Shown: positions 1-6,366, counted from the stretch's first letter. The stretch is 7,597 bases of DNA from Pseudofrankia asymbiotica (GCF_001983105.1 NZ_MOMC01000006.1:5998-13594), one strand, 5' to 3'. Notes: generated by a model not told the origin, from the letters alone. A program made the numbers and translations.

Positions 1-233
1 CGGCCCAGCCGGAGATGCAGCCGGAACACGCGTCCATCCTGCGCATGTGCCACTGGCCCCTGTCCATGGCGGAGATCTCCGCGTACCTCAGGCTGCCGTT
101 CAGCGTGGTCGCCATCCTGGTCTCCGACCTGCTCAGGGACTCGCTCGTCGAGGTGCGCGCCTCGGTACGCATGGACAGAATCGGCGATCCTGAACTGCTC
201 AAGGCGGTGATGAATGGACTCCAGAGGCTCTGA
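1..233 (+). CDS. cvnC: Conservon protein CvnC (DUF742), C-terminal part only
   Basis: This is the C-terminal 76 codons of a DUF742 protein, truncated by the window edge. The reading frame is open from base 3, so the ATG at 15 is internal. What is seen: a helix-turn-helix-like segment around PLSMAEISAYLRLPFSVVAILVSD, then the family's typical ending in which a short linker leads to LLKAVMNGLQRL and TGA at 231. In conservons, CvnC is the third protein of a membrane-associated complex with a sensor-kinase-like CvnA, a roadblock protein CvnB and a GTPase CvnD (known of the family). Its biochemical role is not settled; the winged-helix-like part may serve protein contact rather than DNA binding. 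Its stop lies inside the next gene, giving a 20-bp overlap that suggests translational coupling. The downstream GTPase and P450 make the assignment firm despite the truncation. Confidence 0.9.
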   Translation, partial: AQPEMQPEHASILRMCHWPLSMAEISAYLRLPFSVVAILVSDLLRDSLVEVRASVRMDRIGDPELLKAVMNGLQRL

Positions 234-858
234 GCTGGCGGTTGGACCGGCGCGCGAGGACGCGCTGCCCGCCTCGGCCGCCACCGCGGTCAAGATCGTC
301 GTGGTCGGCGGATTCGGCGTCGGCAAGACGACCCTGGTCGGCTCCGTCAGCGAGATCAGGCCGCTGACGACCGAGGAGACGATGACCGAGGTCAGCGTCG
401 GCGTGGACGACGTCCGCGGGGTCGAGCGGAAGGACGCGACGACCGTGGCCATGGACTTCGGTCGGATCAGCATCAACGAGCAACTGGTGCTCTACCTGTT
501 CGGTACGCCCGGACAACAGCGCTTCTGGTTTCTGTGGACCGGCCTGTTCGAGGGAGCGCTTGGCGCGGTCGTGCTGGTCGACACCCGGCGGCTCGAGGCC
601 AGCTTCGACGTCATCGGGCGGCTCGAGGCAGGCGGCGTCCCGTTCATCGTGGCCGTCAACGTCTTCCCGGACGCCCCGGCCCACCCGTTGGAGGACGTGC
701 GCGCCGCGCTGGATCTGCCGGCCGCCGTGCCGATCGTCTCGTGCGACGCGCGCAGCCGGGCCTCGAGCCGGGACACCCTGCTGGCCCTCATGCGCTACCT
801 GTACCGGCTGTCCACCCAATCCGCGGCCCCGGTGGCCGCCTCAGCCGCCACGGAGTAA
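214..858 (+). CDS. cvnD: Conservon small GTPase CvnD (MglA/Ras-like)
   Basis: A 214-residue GTP-binding protein, usual length for conservon GTPases. The P-loop is at residues 33-40 (GFGVGKTT). A Thr-rich switch I follows (LTTEETMTE, about 51-59). The G3 region reads LFGTPGQ (95-101), with Gly where classical Ras has Asp, as is common in this family. The G4 region is VAVNVFP (147-152), keeping the Asn but not NKxD, and a G5-like SCDAR lies at 176-180. Family knowledge: CvnD is thought to cycle GDP/GTP within a membrane-associated complex with CvnA, CvnB and CvnC, resembling G-protein signalling, with CvnB the MglB-like roadblock partner. The ATG at 214 overlaps the end of cvnC; AAGGCGG at 201-207 can act as ribosome binding site. 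The C-terminal 18 residues are an Ala/Pro/Ser-rich tail. The P450 gene begins 2 nt after its stop, so the three genes are surely one operon. Confidence 0.93.
   Translation: MDSRGSELAVGPAREDALPASAATAVKIVVVGGFGVGKTTLVGSVSEIRPLTTEETMTEVSVGVDDVRGVERKDATTVAMDFGRISINEQLVLYLFGTPGQQRFWFLWTGLFEGALGAVVLVDTRRLEASFDVIGRLEAGGVPFIVAVNVFPDAPAHPLEDVRAALDLPAAVPIVSCDARSRASSRDTLLALMRYLYRLSTQSAAPVAASAATE
852..855 (+). promoter_or_regulatory. Ribosome binding site of the P450, abutting the cvnD stop
   Basis: GGAG at 852-855 lies 5 nt before the GTG at 861 and directly abuts the TAA stop of cvnD (856-858). It decides the GTG start, since the open frame runs far upstream through cvnD. It also implies that translation of the P450 is coupled to that of cvnD. 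Confidence 0.65.
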
Positions 859-860
859 GC

Positions 861-2312
861 GTGTCAACAGCCATACCCGAATCAGGCGTGGAACCAGGCG
901 CCGCGATCCCGCCGCCGGGGGGTCCGGCGCGCGAGGCCTTCACGCGGGGTGCCGCACTGACCGCGCTCTACGGCCCGGAAGCACGGCACGATCCCGGCGC
1001 GGTCTACGAGAAGCTCCGCGCGGAACACGGCGGGATCGCCCCGGTGGAACTCGAGGGGGGCGTCCCGGCCTGGCTGGTGCTCGGCTACCGGGAGAACATG
1101 GAGGTCGCGCGCACCCCGAGCCGGTTCACCCGGGACGCCCGGCTCTGGCGGGACTGGAACGAGGGCAGGATCGCCGCGGACGACCCGCTGCTTCAGCTCA
1201 TCGGATGGCGTCCCGACGTCGTGTCCTACGACGGCGAGGAGCATCGACGGCTGCGCGCCGCGGTCAACGAGTGCCTGACCAGGTTCGACCGGCAGGGCAC
1301 CCGGCGGCACGTGCAGCGTTACGCGAACCAGCTGATCGACGGCTTCGTCGAGGACGGCCGCGCGGACCTGGTGACCCAGTTCGCCGCGTACCTGCCGATG
1401 CTCGTGCTGAGCCGGCTGGTCGGCCTGAGCGAGGGGTACGGCCGGAAACTGGTCGAGGCCATCGTCGGCATGCTCAGCGGCGGCGAGGAGGCGTACGGGC
1501 ACAACCAGTACATCATCGCGACCCTGCGGTCGCTGACCGAGGCGCGGCGCAGGTCGCCCGCGCACGACCTGGCGTCCTGGTTCATCCAGCACCCCTCGGG
1601 GCTGAACGACGAAGAGGTGCTCAACCACCTGCGTGTGGTGATCGTGCTGGGCTACGAGACCACGACGAACCTGGTCTCGAACACGCTGCGGATGGTGCTG
1701 ACCGACCCCCGCTTCCGCGCGTCGCTCACCGGCGGGCTCATGACGTTGCCGGACGCGGTCGAGCAGATGCTGTGGGATGATCCGCCGCTGCTGGTCTGCC
1801 CGGCGCGGTTCGCCACGCACGACATGCACTTCGCCGGCAAGGAGATCCGCGAGGGCGACATGCTGCTGCTCGGCATCGCGGCGGGCAACGCGGATCCAGG
1901 GATCCGTCCGGATCCCGGCGCGCCGGTGCACGGCAACCGCTCGCACCTGGCGTTCAGCCGGGGCCCGCACGAGTGCTCGGGACAGGAGATCGCCCGCGCC
2001 ATCACCGACACGGGCGTCGACGTGTTGCTCAACCGGCTGCCCGACCTGCGCCTCACGGTGCCGGAGGACCAGCTGACCTGGACCGCCTCGACCTGGTCCC
2101 GGCACCTTGACGCGCTCCCGGTCACGTTCGCTCCGCAGCGCCGCTCCGCCCCGCTGGCCGCGCCAGCCGCCCGGGCGGCCTCCGCCCCGGTCGAACCGAG
2201 CGCCGCGAGGGACGCGCTGGCGGCGGTGGCCGAGGCCGAGACACAGGCCGAGGCGGAGACCCGCGGTGGCTTCCGGGCCTCGCTGGTCGGCCTGTTCCGC
2301 CGTCGGCGCTAG
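861..2312 (+). CDS. cvnE: Conservon cytochrome P450, CYP157-like, lacking the ExxR motif
   Basis: A 483-residue bacterial P450. Seen: a C-helix H128xxxR132 (EEHRRLR), an I-helix GYETTT at 264-269 (acid-Thr pair E266/T267), and a heme loop FSRGPHECSG at 365-374 with the cysteine ligand C372. The K-helix, where nearly all P450s have ExxR, reads E301-Q-M-L-W305 followed by DDPP: Trp replaces Arg and Gln replaces Glu. The CYP157 family, encoded in Streptomyces conservons, is known to lack ExxR and to carry an EQxLW sequence there, so this is family-typical, not damage. Substrate unknown. The catalytic core ends near residue 425; an extra tail of about 58 residues follows, Ala/Glu-rich and ending in an amphipathic basic stretch (FRASLVGLFRRRR, 471-483) that could touch membrane or a partner (inference). 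Start GTG with GGAG just upstream; last gene of the operon, closed by the hairpin at 2342. Confidence 0.92.
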   Translation: MSTAIPESGVEPGAAIPPPGGPAREAFTRGAALTALYGPEARHDPGAVYEKLRAEHGGIAPVELEGGVPAWLVLGYRENMEVARTPSRFTRDARLWRDWNEGRIAADDPLLQLIGWRPDVVSYDGEEHRRLRAAVNECLTRFDRQGTRRHVQRYANQLIDGFVEDGRADLVTQFAAYLPMLVLSRLVGLSEGYGRKLVEAIVGMLSGGEEAYGHNQYIIATLRSLTEARRRSPAHDLASWFIQHPSGLNDEEVLNHLRVVIVLGYETTTNLVSNTLRMVLTDPRFRASLTGGLMTLPDAVEQMLWDDPPLLVCPARFATHDMHFAGKEIREGDMLLLGIAAGNADPGIRPDPGAPVHGNRSHLAFSRGPHECSGQEIARAITDTGVDVLLNRLPDLRLTVPEDQLTWTASTWSRHLDALPVTFAPQRRSAPLAAPAARAASAPVEPSAARDALAAVAEAETQAEAETRGGFRASLVGLFRRRR

Positions 2313-2341
2313 GGGTCTCGTGGTCGGTTGACGCGCGGCGC

Positions 2342-2374
2342 GGTGGTGCCCGGGGACGATGCCCGGGCACCACC
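2342..2374. terminator. Strong hairpin terminator between convergent genes
   Basis: Two perfect 13-bp arms, GGTGGTGCCCGGG (2342-2354) and CCCGGGCACCACC (2362-2374), enclose a 7-nt loop. The + strand continues with TTTCCT, a short T stretch, so the P450 operon is the better-served side. The hairpin sits in the 79-bp gap between the P450 stop and the stop of the convergent terpene synthase, and as DNA it works in both orientations. On the - strand no T-run follows the stem. Confidence 0.85.
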
Positions 2375-2391
2375 TTTCCTCCGGCGCGCCG

Positions 2392-3372
2392 TCAGGCCGC
2401 CTGCGGCGAGGTCAGCATGCGAGAGATCTCCTCGCGCGGCGGATCGGTGTCCATCAGCAACTCGTTGGCGGCGGCCCAGGCCTGGTAACCCCAGTTCCAG
2501 TCATCGACGATCCTCGCGCCCATCCGCGCCTGGGCGCGTTCCGCGTCGGTGAACCCCAACACGTCGCACGCCGTGTCAAGGCGCTGCTTGGTGGTGTGCA
2601 TCGACCGGTCGAGTGCCCGCATCTCCTGCTCGCAGCGGGCTCTCGCCTCCTGCCAATCGCAGCCGTCCTGGTCCTGGATGATCGTGATCATGTTGCGCGG
2701 GTCGTCACGCTGCGCGTCGCGGACCGAGGAGTAGACGTCGTTGCAGTACACGATGATGTCGCTGGCCAGCTTGCGCAGCAGTCGCAACTGGGTGCAGTGG
2801 TGGATGCGCGGCGGCAGGTAGGTGTAGTTCACCTTCTCGCCGAGCACCAGGCACAGCGGCACCGCGCCGTTTCCCAGGCGTAGTTCAAGGTACTCCTCGA
2901 CCGTCGTGTCCAGCCGCTGGTCCCGCATCGCCGCGTACATGGCCTGCGTGTTGAAATACCATTCCCAGTGCTCGCTGGCCCGAGCCACCCACTGGTCCGG
3001 CGAACTGATGATCTGCCGTGTCCACAGATCATTGAAGATCGTCCCCATGTGGGACTTCGGGGGTCTCCCGTAGAGAATCCCGGTCAGCTCCGCACTGATG
3101 ATGTTGATGCGGCTGATGTCCGCTGCCAGGTCGTCGGTGAAGTCGTCGTAGATCCGGAAGAAGCTGCTGATGTCGTAGGCGAGTTCCAACTCCGGCAGCG
3201 GGGCCAGGGGGTACACCCAGGCCGAGAGTGTGGCGTACCTCTCAGTCCGGGGGGTGTAGACCTGGAAGCGGGTGAGCCATTCGACGGTGTGCGCCAGGGC
3301 TTCGGCGGCGTTCCTGTTCGGCTGCCAGGAGCGCGCGGCTTCGTGCACTGTGAGGATCTGCTCGCCATTCAT
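2392..3372 (-). CDS. Class I terpene synthase (sesquiterpene-synthase-like)
   Basis: A 326-residue single-domain class I terpene cyclase, the usual bacterial size. Seen: aspartate-rich D76-D-F-T-D80 (in FFRIYDDFTDD), the pyrophosphate-sensor R165 (EYLELRLGNGA), and the Mg-binding triad N211-D-V-Y-S215-S-V-R-D219. R165 lies exactly 46 residues before N211, the spacing known for bacterial cyclases. Oddities: the third triad residue is Asp rather than Glu, the preceding basic residue is Arg rather than Lys, and no Arg-Tyr pair is found near the C-terminus, where the sequence reads IVDDWNWGYQAW (288-299). The enzyme should ionise a prenyl diphosphate (probably farnesyl) and cyclise it; the product cannot be named. 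The ATG at 3372 was chosen as the first Met before the conserved fold; AGGAG (- strand) lies 15 nt upstream, rather far. An in-frame GTG at 3411 would add 13 residues. GC by hand count is 53-62% in three 60-base rows, lower than its neighbours, suggesting separate acquisition. Confidence 0.9.
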   Translation of the reverse strand: MNGEQILTVHEAARSWQPNRNAAEALAHTVEWLTRFQVYTPRTERYATLSAWVYPLAPLPELELAYDISSFFRIYDDFTDDLAADISRINIISAELTGILYGRPPKSHMGTIFNDLWTRQIISSPDQWVARASEHWEWYFNTQAMYAAMRDQRLDTTVEEYLELRLGNGAVPLCLVLGEKVNYTYLPPRIHHCTQLRLLRKLASDIIVYCNDVYSSVRDAQRDDPRNMITIIQDQDGCDWQEARARCEQEMRALDRSMHTTKQRLDTACDVLGFTDAERAQARMGARIVDDWNWGYQAWAAANELLMDTDPPREEISRMLTSPQAA

Positions 3373-3602
3373 TGCGTCTTGGCCTGTCTCCTGGTTAAGA
3401 ATGGTGATCACGGATCGCTCTCGCGTTTCTGGGGTACGGCGTCGGGCGCTCCTGGAGTCACGGGGGCTGCGGGCCGCTCCAAGGAGGCGCACAGGGCTGG
3501 GGGAAGAGTCGTAATCGCAGGTCAGAGTGCTCCCAACAATCTTCGCGACGATGGTCGGGAGAAGCTGATGCGGGCGGCGGTGAAGACTTCGACGCGATTT
3601 CG

Positions 3603-3735
3603 GTGACAGGGTGTGACGATCAAGCTGGTGTAATGATGGCGGGCGACATCCGGTCAAAGTGACAGACCGTGACCGGAGAAGGGTGCCCGCACAGGCTAAG
3701 GAGTCACCCAGCAGGGACGGGATTGTTGAAGTCAC
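3603..3735. promoter_or_regulatory. Cluster of GTGAC/GTCAC boxes with inverted repeat, upstream of the terpene synthase
   Basis: GTGAC occurs at 3603, 3613, 3659 and 3669, and its complement GTCAC at 3703 and 3731: six in 133 bp, where about 0.3 would be expected by chance at even base composition. Two of the pairs form GTGACAGnnnGTGAC with words one helical turn apart (3603-3617 and 3659-3673). TCCGGTCA (3649-3656) and TGACCGGA (3670-3677) form a perfect 8-bp inverted repeat, and GTCA-aag-TGAC (3653-3663) a smaller nested one. The arrangement looks like binding sites for a dimeric regulator; which regulator is unknown. It could alternatively be a recombination-site relic of the integrase remnant. 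Confidence 0.45.
3630..3657 (-). promoter_or_regulatory. Possible promoter of the terpene synthase
   Basis: On the - strand TTGACC (3657-3652) is a good -35 match, and CATTAC (3635-3630) a weak -10 after a 16-bp spacer. The -35 lies inside the TCCGGTCA/TGACCGGA inverted repeat, so a bound regulator would block or recruit polymerase. The leader would be about 250 nt long, which is a weakness of the proposal. A second, weaker candidate nearer the gene is TTGTTG-N17-GATTAC around 3538-3510. Confidence 0.22.
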
Positions 3736-3902
3736 GTCCCCGGACCCGGGACGCTCCTCTGCATACCTATTGTGTCCGATCTCGCGGTCGCAGACCACGA
3801 AATGCGGCAAAGCCAGGCCCCTTCTCGGCAGGCGCCGCGGAACCCGGCGAAGACGCCGCGTGAGAAGTCGCACCCAGCTCTCGGCAACGAGAAGGCGGAG
3901 CG

Positions 3903-4440
3903 GACGTGCCGACCAGGACGCCATCGTCGGACCGGCTGATCCGTACCGGGACATGGTCGTCAACGCCTTGGCGGCCCATCTGGCCGCGTACCCGTCGGCG
4001 CTGGTCGAGGCCGACGAGTACTCGCGGCGGAGTGAAGGGCGCGAAGCCGCGGCGGGTACAGGACCGTCCGCCGTGGGCGGAGTCGCGTAAGGGCGCCATC
4101 GTCCGCGCCGGGACGTTCACCAAGGCGCGGAACGACACCGTGGCGCGGGCCGAGTCGGCGCTACGGGAGGGCGCGGCCAAGGAGAAGAGGTCCCGGCAGG
4201 ACGACCTGGCGGGGCGGTACGAGGCGGTGGCCGACCGGCCTGCCGGCGACGCCGACTTCCACGAGATCCGCCACTTCTACGCGGGCCTCCTGATCGCGGC
4301 GGGCGCGAACGTGAAGGTCGTCCAGGCTCGCCTCGGCCACAGGTCCGCCGTCGAGACCTTTGATACGTACGGTCACCTCTGGCCGGACAGCGAGGAACGA
4401 CACCCGGAAGGCCGTCGACGCGGTCCTGGGAGGCCTCCCC
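3903..4440 (+). pseudogene. Tyrosine recombinase (integrase) remnant, frameshifted, N-terminus lost
   Basis: Pieces of the catalytic domain of a phage or integrative-element type integrase appear in order but in three frames. Frame 3 from 3903 reads VPTRTPSSDRLI, like the usual segment before the beta-strand. Frame 2 then gives DMVVNALAAHLAAYP (about 3951-3995). Frame 3 returns with FHEIRHFYAGLLI (4257-4295), VKVVQARLGHRS and DTYGHLWPDSEER (to 4400), carrying the HxxR motif, the LGH histidine (codon 4338) and the nucleophile Tyr (codon 4368). Removing one base near 4401 restores TRKAVDAVLGGLP in frame 1, the usual family ending. The first catalytic Arg box and the arm/core-binding domains are absent. 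Between AYP and FHEIRH lie about 89 codons' worth of sequence, longer than I expect for this family. Such integrases normally move plasmids or phages into tRNA genes; no tRNA or att repeat was found here. It should be non-functional. Confidence 0.78.
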
Positions 4441-4448
4441 GGCGCTGC

Positions 4449-4469
4449 GACGGTCCAGGGACGGTCCAG
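4449..4469. repeat. Short tandem direct repeat
   Basis: GACGGTCCAG occurs at 4449-4458 and again at 4460-4469, an 11-bp period, in the gap between the integrase remnant and the stop of the aldehyde dehydrogenase. Just before it is the perfect palindrome GGGAGGCCTCCC (4428-4439), inside the integrase tail. No T-rich terminator for the dehydrogenase is evident here. Confidence 0.5.
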
Positions 4470-4508
4470 CACGGGGGGAGCCAGCCGCCAGAGTTCCTGT
4501 GCCGCAGG

Positions 4509-6164
4509 CTATGTCTCCGGGTACAGCGAGTACGACGGGAAGTTGCCGTAGAGGCGCTCGCCGGGGTCGGGGGCGACGGTGACGGCGTGGACGAGGTGCT
4601 CGCCGCCGACGAAGGCGCCCTTCCAGGAGGCGCCCCGGCCGCCGAACGGCTCCGCCCGGTCCCCGCGCGAGCGCGGCCGGTTGACGCCGATCTTGAACGC
4701 GGCGAGTTCGGCGGACATCCGGTGGGCGTTGTCCTCGTCGTCGCAGGCGAGCGACGCGACGAGCGCGCCGTTCGAGGCGTTCATCGCGGCCAGCAGCTCG
4801 GCCTCCGAGTCGACCACCACGATCGTGTCCACCGGGCCGAACGGTTCGGCGTGGTGCAGCGCGCACGAGGTCGGCGGGGACAGGATCGCCGTCGGCGCCG
4901 CGTAGGCGGAGGTGTCCTGGCCGGGCAGGAACCGGCCGTCGGCGAGGTTGCCGCGAAAGAGCGGGACGCCGCCCTTGGCGATGGCCTCCTCGACCCGCCC
5001 GGAGAGCTCCGCGGCCTTGACCGCGTTGATCAGTGGCCCGAAGTCGAGGTCCGGCAGCGGTTCGTCGTCGGCGGTGACCGCCAGCGGGTGGCCGAAGCGG
5101 ACGGACTCCACGACCGGCAGGTACATCTTCAGGAACTCGTCGAACAGCTGCCGCTGGACGACGTAGCGCGGGTAGGCGGTGCACCGCTGCTTGGCGTACT
5201 CGAAACCCTTGCGGACGTGCCCGGCGAGCAGATCCCACTGGGAGAACTCCCAGATGCCCCAGGCGTTGAGGCCCTCCTGCTCCAGGAAGTGCCGTTTGCC
5301 GGTGTCGCAGAGCGCCGCGGCGACCTGGCCGCCGGCCGAGCGGCCCCCGACGAACGCGAGCGCCCCGATCTCCGGTGCCCGCACCAGGGCGCTCGACAGC
5401 CGCGAGCCGGGACCGGAGACGAGGGAGAGCGGCAGCCCCTCGCGGCGGGCGAGGGCGCAGGCCAGCGTGAGGCAGGCGGCGCCCCCGTCGGTCGGGGTCT
5501 TGGCGATCGCCGCGTTGCCGGCGAGCACCTGCACCAGCATCGCGTGCATGAGCACGCTCATCGGGTAGTTCCAGCTGGCGATGTTGCTGACCGGCCCGGG
5601 CAGCGGCGCGCGGTCGGCGAGCATCGGATCGATCTCGTCGAGATACCAGCGGACGCCGTCGATGGCCCGGTCGACGTCGGTCCTCGCCAGCCGCCACGGC
5701 TTGCCGATCTCCCAGACCAGCAGCAGGGCGAGCGTGTCGCGGTGCGCGTCGAGCGCGTCGACGGCGGCGGTGACCCGGGCGCGCCGCTCGGCCAGGGGCA
5801 CGTCCCGCCAGCGCCGGTGCTCCTCGCACGCCGCTCCGATCGCCTCGCGGGCCTCGTCGAGCTCGATCATCGGCGGGCCGGCGATGGAGGAGCCGTCGAC
5901 GGGCGAGACGCTGTGCGCCAGCGGCACCCCCGACACCCGCCAGCGGCCGCCCCACAGGTTGAGCAGGCGATCGTCGCCGAACGCCTCCGGCGCCGCGTCG
6001 CTGGCGCGCGCGAACGCGTCCGCCCACGCGGTGCCGGGTGCCTGGCGCAGGGCGGAAGCCTGGCCGGCGACGAGCCGCCCGTCGGCGGTACTGGCGGCCG
6101 GCCCGCCGCTGGCGGCTGGGTTGTCGGCGCCGCTGACGCGGCTGGTCCGGGCGGCGGTAACCAT
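4509..6164 (-). CDS. Aldehyde dehydrogenase superfamily protein, variant active-site motifs
   Basis: A 551-residue NAD(P)-dependent dehydrogenase of the ALDH superfamily, about 50 residues longer than usual because of an Ala/Ser/Gly-rich N-terminal extension. Seen: ASWNYP (196-201, oxyanion Asn199), AKTP (221-224, cofactor-binding Lys222), LEQEGLN (294-300) in the place of LELGGK, giving the general-base Glu295, KQRCTAYPR (325-333) with the nucleophile Cys328, and EPFGP (440-444) with the cofactor-ribose Glu440. All core catalytic residues are thus present. The family oxidises aldehydes to acids or acyl-CoA; the substrate here is not evident. It resembles a group of actinobacterial ALDHs sometimes labelled PaaN-like, but I would not assign phenylacetate degradation. 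Start: ATG at 6164; an in-frame GTG at 6182 adds six residues, and neither has a clear Shine-Dalgarno sequence. It appears monocistronic, with the integrase scar on one side and a 575-bp gap to the response regulator on the other. Confidence 0.88.
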   Translation of the reverse strand: MVTAARTSRVSGADNPAASGGPAASTADGRLVAGQASALRQAPGTAWADAFARASDAAPEAFGDDRLLNLWGGRWRVSGVPLAHSVSPVDGSSIAGPPMIELDEAREAIGAACEEHRRWRDVPLAERRARVTAAVDALDAHRDTLALLLVWEIGKPWRLARTDVDRAIDGVRWYLDEIDPMLADRAPLPGPVSNIASWNYPMSVLMHAMLVQVLAGNAAIAKTPTDGGAACLTLACALARREGLPLSLVSGPGSRLSSALVRAPEIGALAFVGGRSAGGQVAAALCDTGKRHFLEQEGLNAWGIWEFSQWDLLAGHVRKGFEYAKQRCTAYPRYVVQRQLFDEFLKMYLPVVESVRFGHPLAVTADDEPLPDLDFGPLINAVKAAELSGRVEEAIAKGGVPLFRGNLADGRFLPGQDTSAYAAPTAILSPPTSCALHHAEPFGPVDTIVVVDSEAELLAAMNASNGALVASLACDDEDNAHRMSAELAAFKIGVNRPRSRGDRAEPFGGRGASWKGAFVGGEHLVHAVTVAPDPGERLYGNFPSYSLYPET

Positions 6165-6366
6165 ACCCGCAGGGTGCGCCACCGTTCGTTGGTTCGCCAG
6201 CCAATGCCTTTACGCTGATCACCCCGCCGGGTACGCGAATCACCCCCGACGGGCGAGCATGGCCTGGCGAGCCGAAGGGGAAATCGGCCGTCGATATCTC
6301 AAAGCGTCCTAAGAAAAATCGTCGAGAACGGGTGGGCGACGCGGAGGCCGGGTGTGCTTTCTGTCT

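Larger units (their letters stand above)
3412..3902. other. Intergenic region: control region of the terpene synthase plus decayed DNA
   Basis: No convincing gene is seen. The open frames here give Arg-rich, low-complexity translations with no family resemblance. The part nearest the terpene synthase should hold its promoter and leader. A perfect 8-bp palindrome GTGATCAC (3404-3411) abuts the left edge. GTGAC/GTCAC words cluster at 3603-3735 (separate entry). From about 3740 to 3902 the sequence is probably the eroded 5' part of the integrase remnant that follows, but homology there is not readable; a TGA at 3861 closes the frame that later becomes the integrase. Confidence 0.55.

Noticed and set aside
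882..2105. A 407-codon antisense open frame opposite the P450
   Set aside because: Shadow of the P450 frame; rich in Arg, Val, His and Gln with no motif.
3404..3411. GTGATCAC palindrome as an operator at the terpene synthase start
   Set aside because: Eight bases are too few to separate from chance; it also holds the alternative GTG start codon, so a regulatory reading is not needed.
3412..3902. tRNA gene or att duplication expected next to an integrase
   Set aside because: No cloverleaf-like sequence or CCA-proximal tRNA end was recognised and no long direct repeat flanks the remnant.
3659..4090. A 143-codon + strand ORF as an intact gene
   Set aside because: The first two thirds are Arg-rich with no resemblance to any family; the recognisable DMVVNALAAHLAAYP part belongs to the broken integrase.
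3906..6218. A 770-codon open frame on the + strand through the integrase remnant and across the dehydrogenase
   Set aside because: From about 4510 on it is the antisense shadow of the aldehyde dehydrogenase; the translation is Arg/Gly/Val/Asp-rich with no family resemblance. Only the 4257-4400 part (integrase block) is meaningful.
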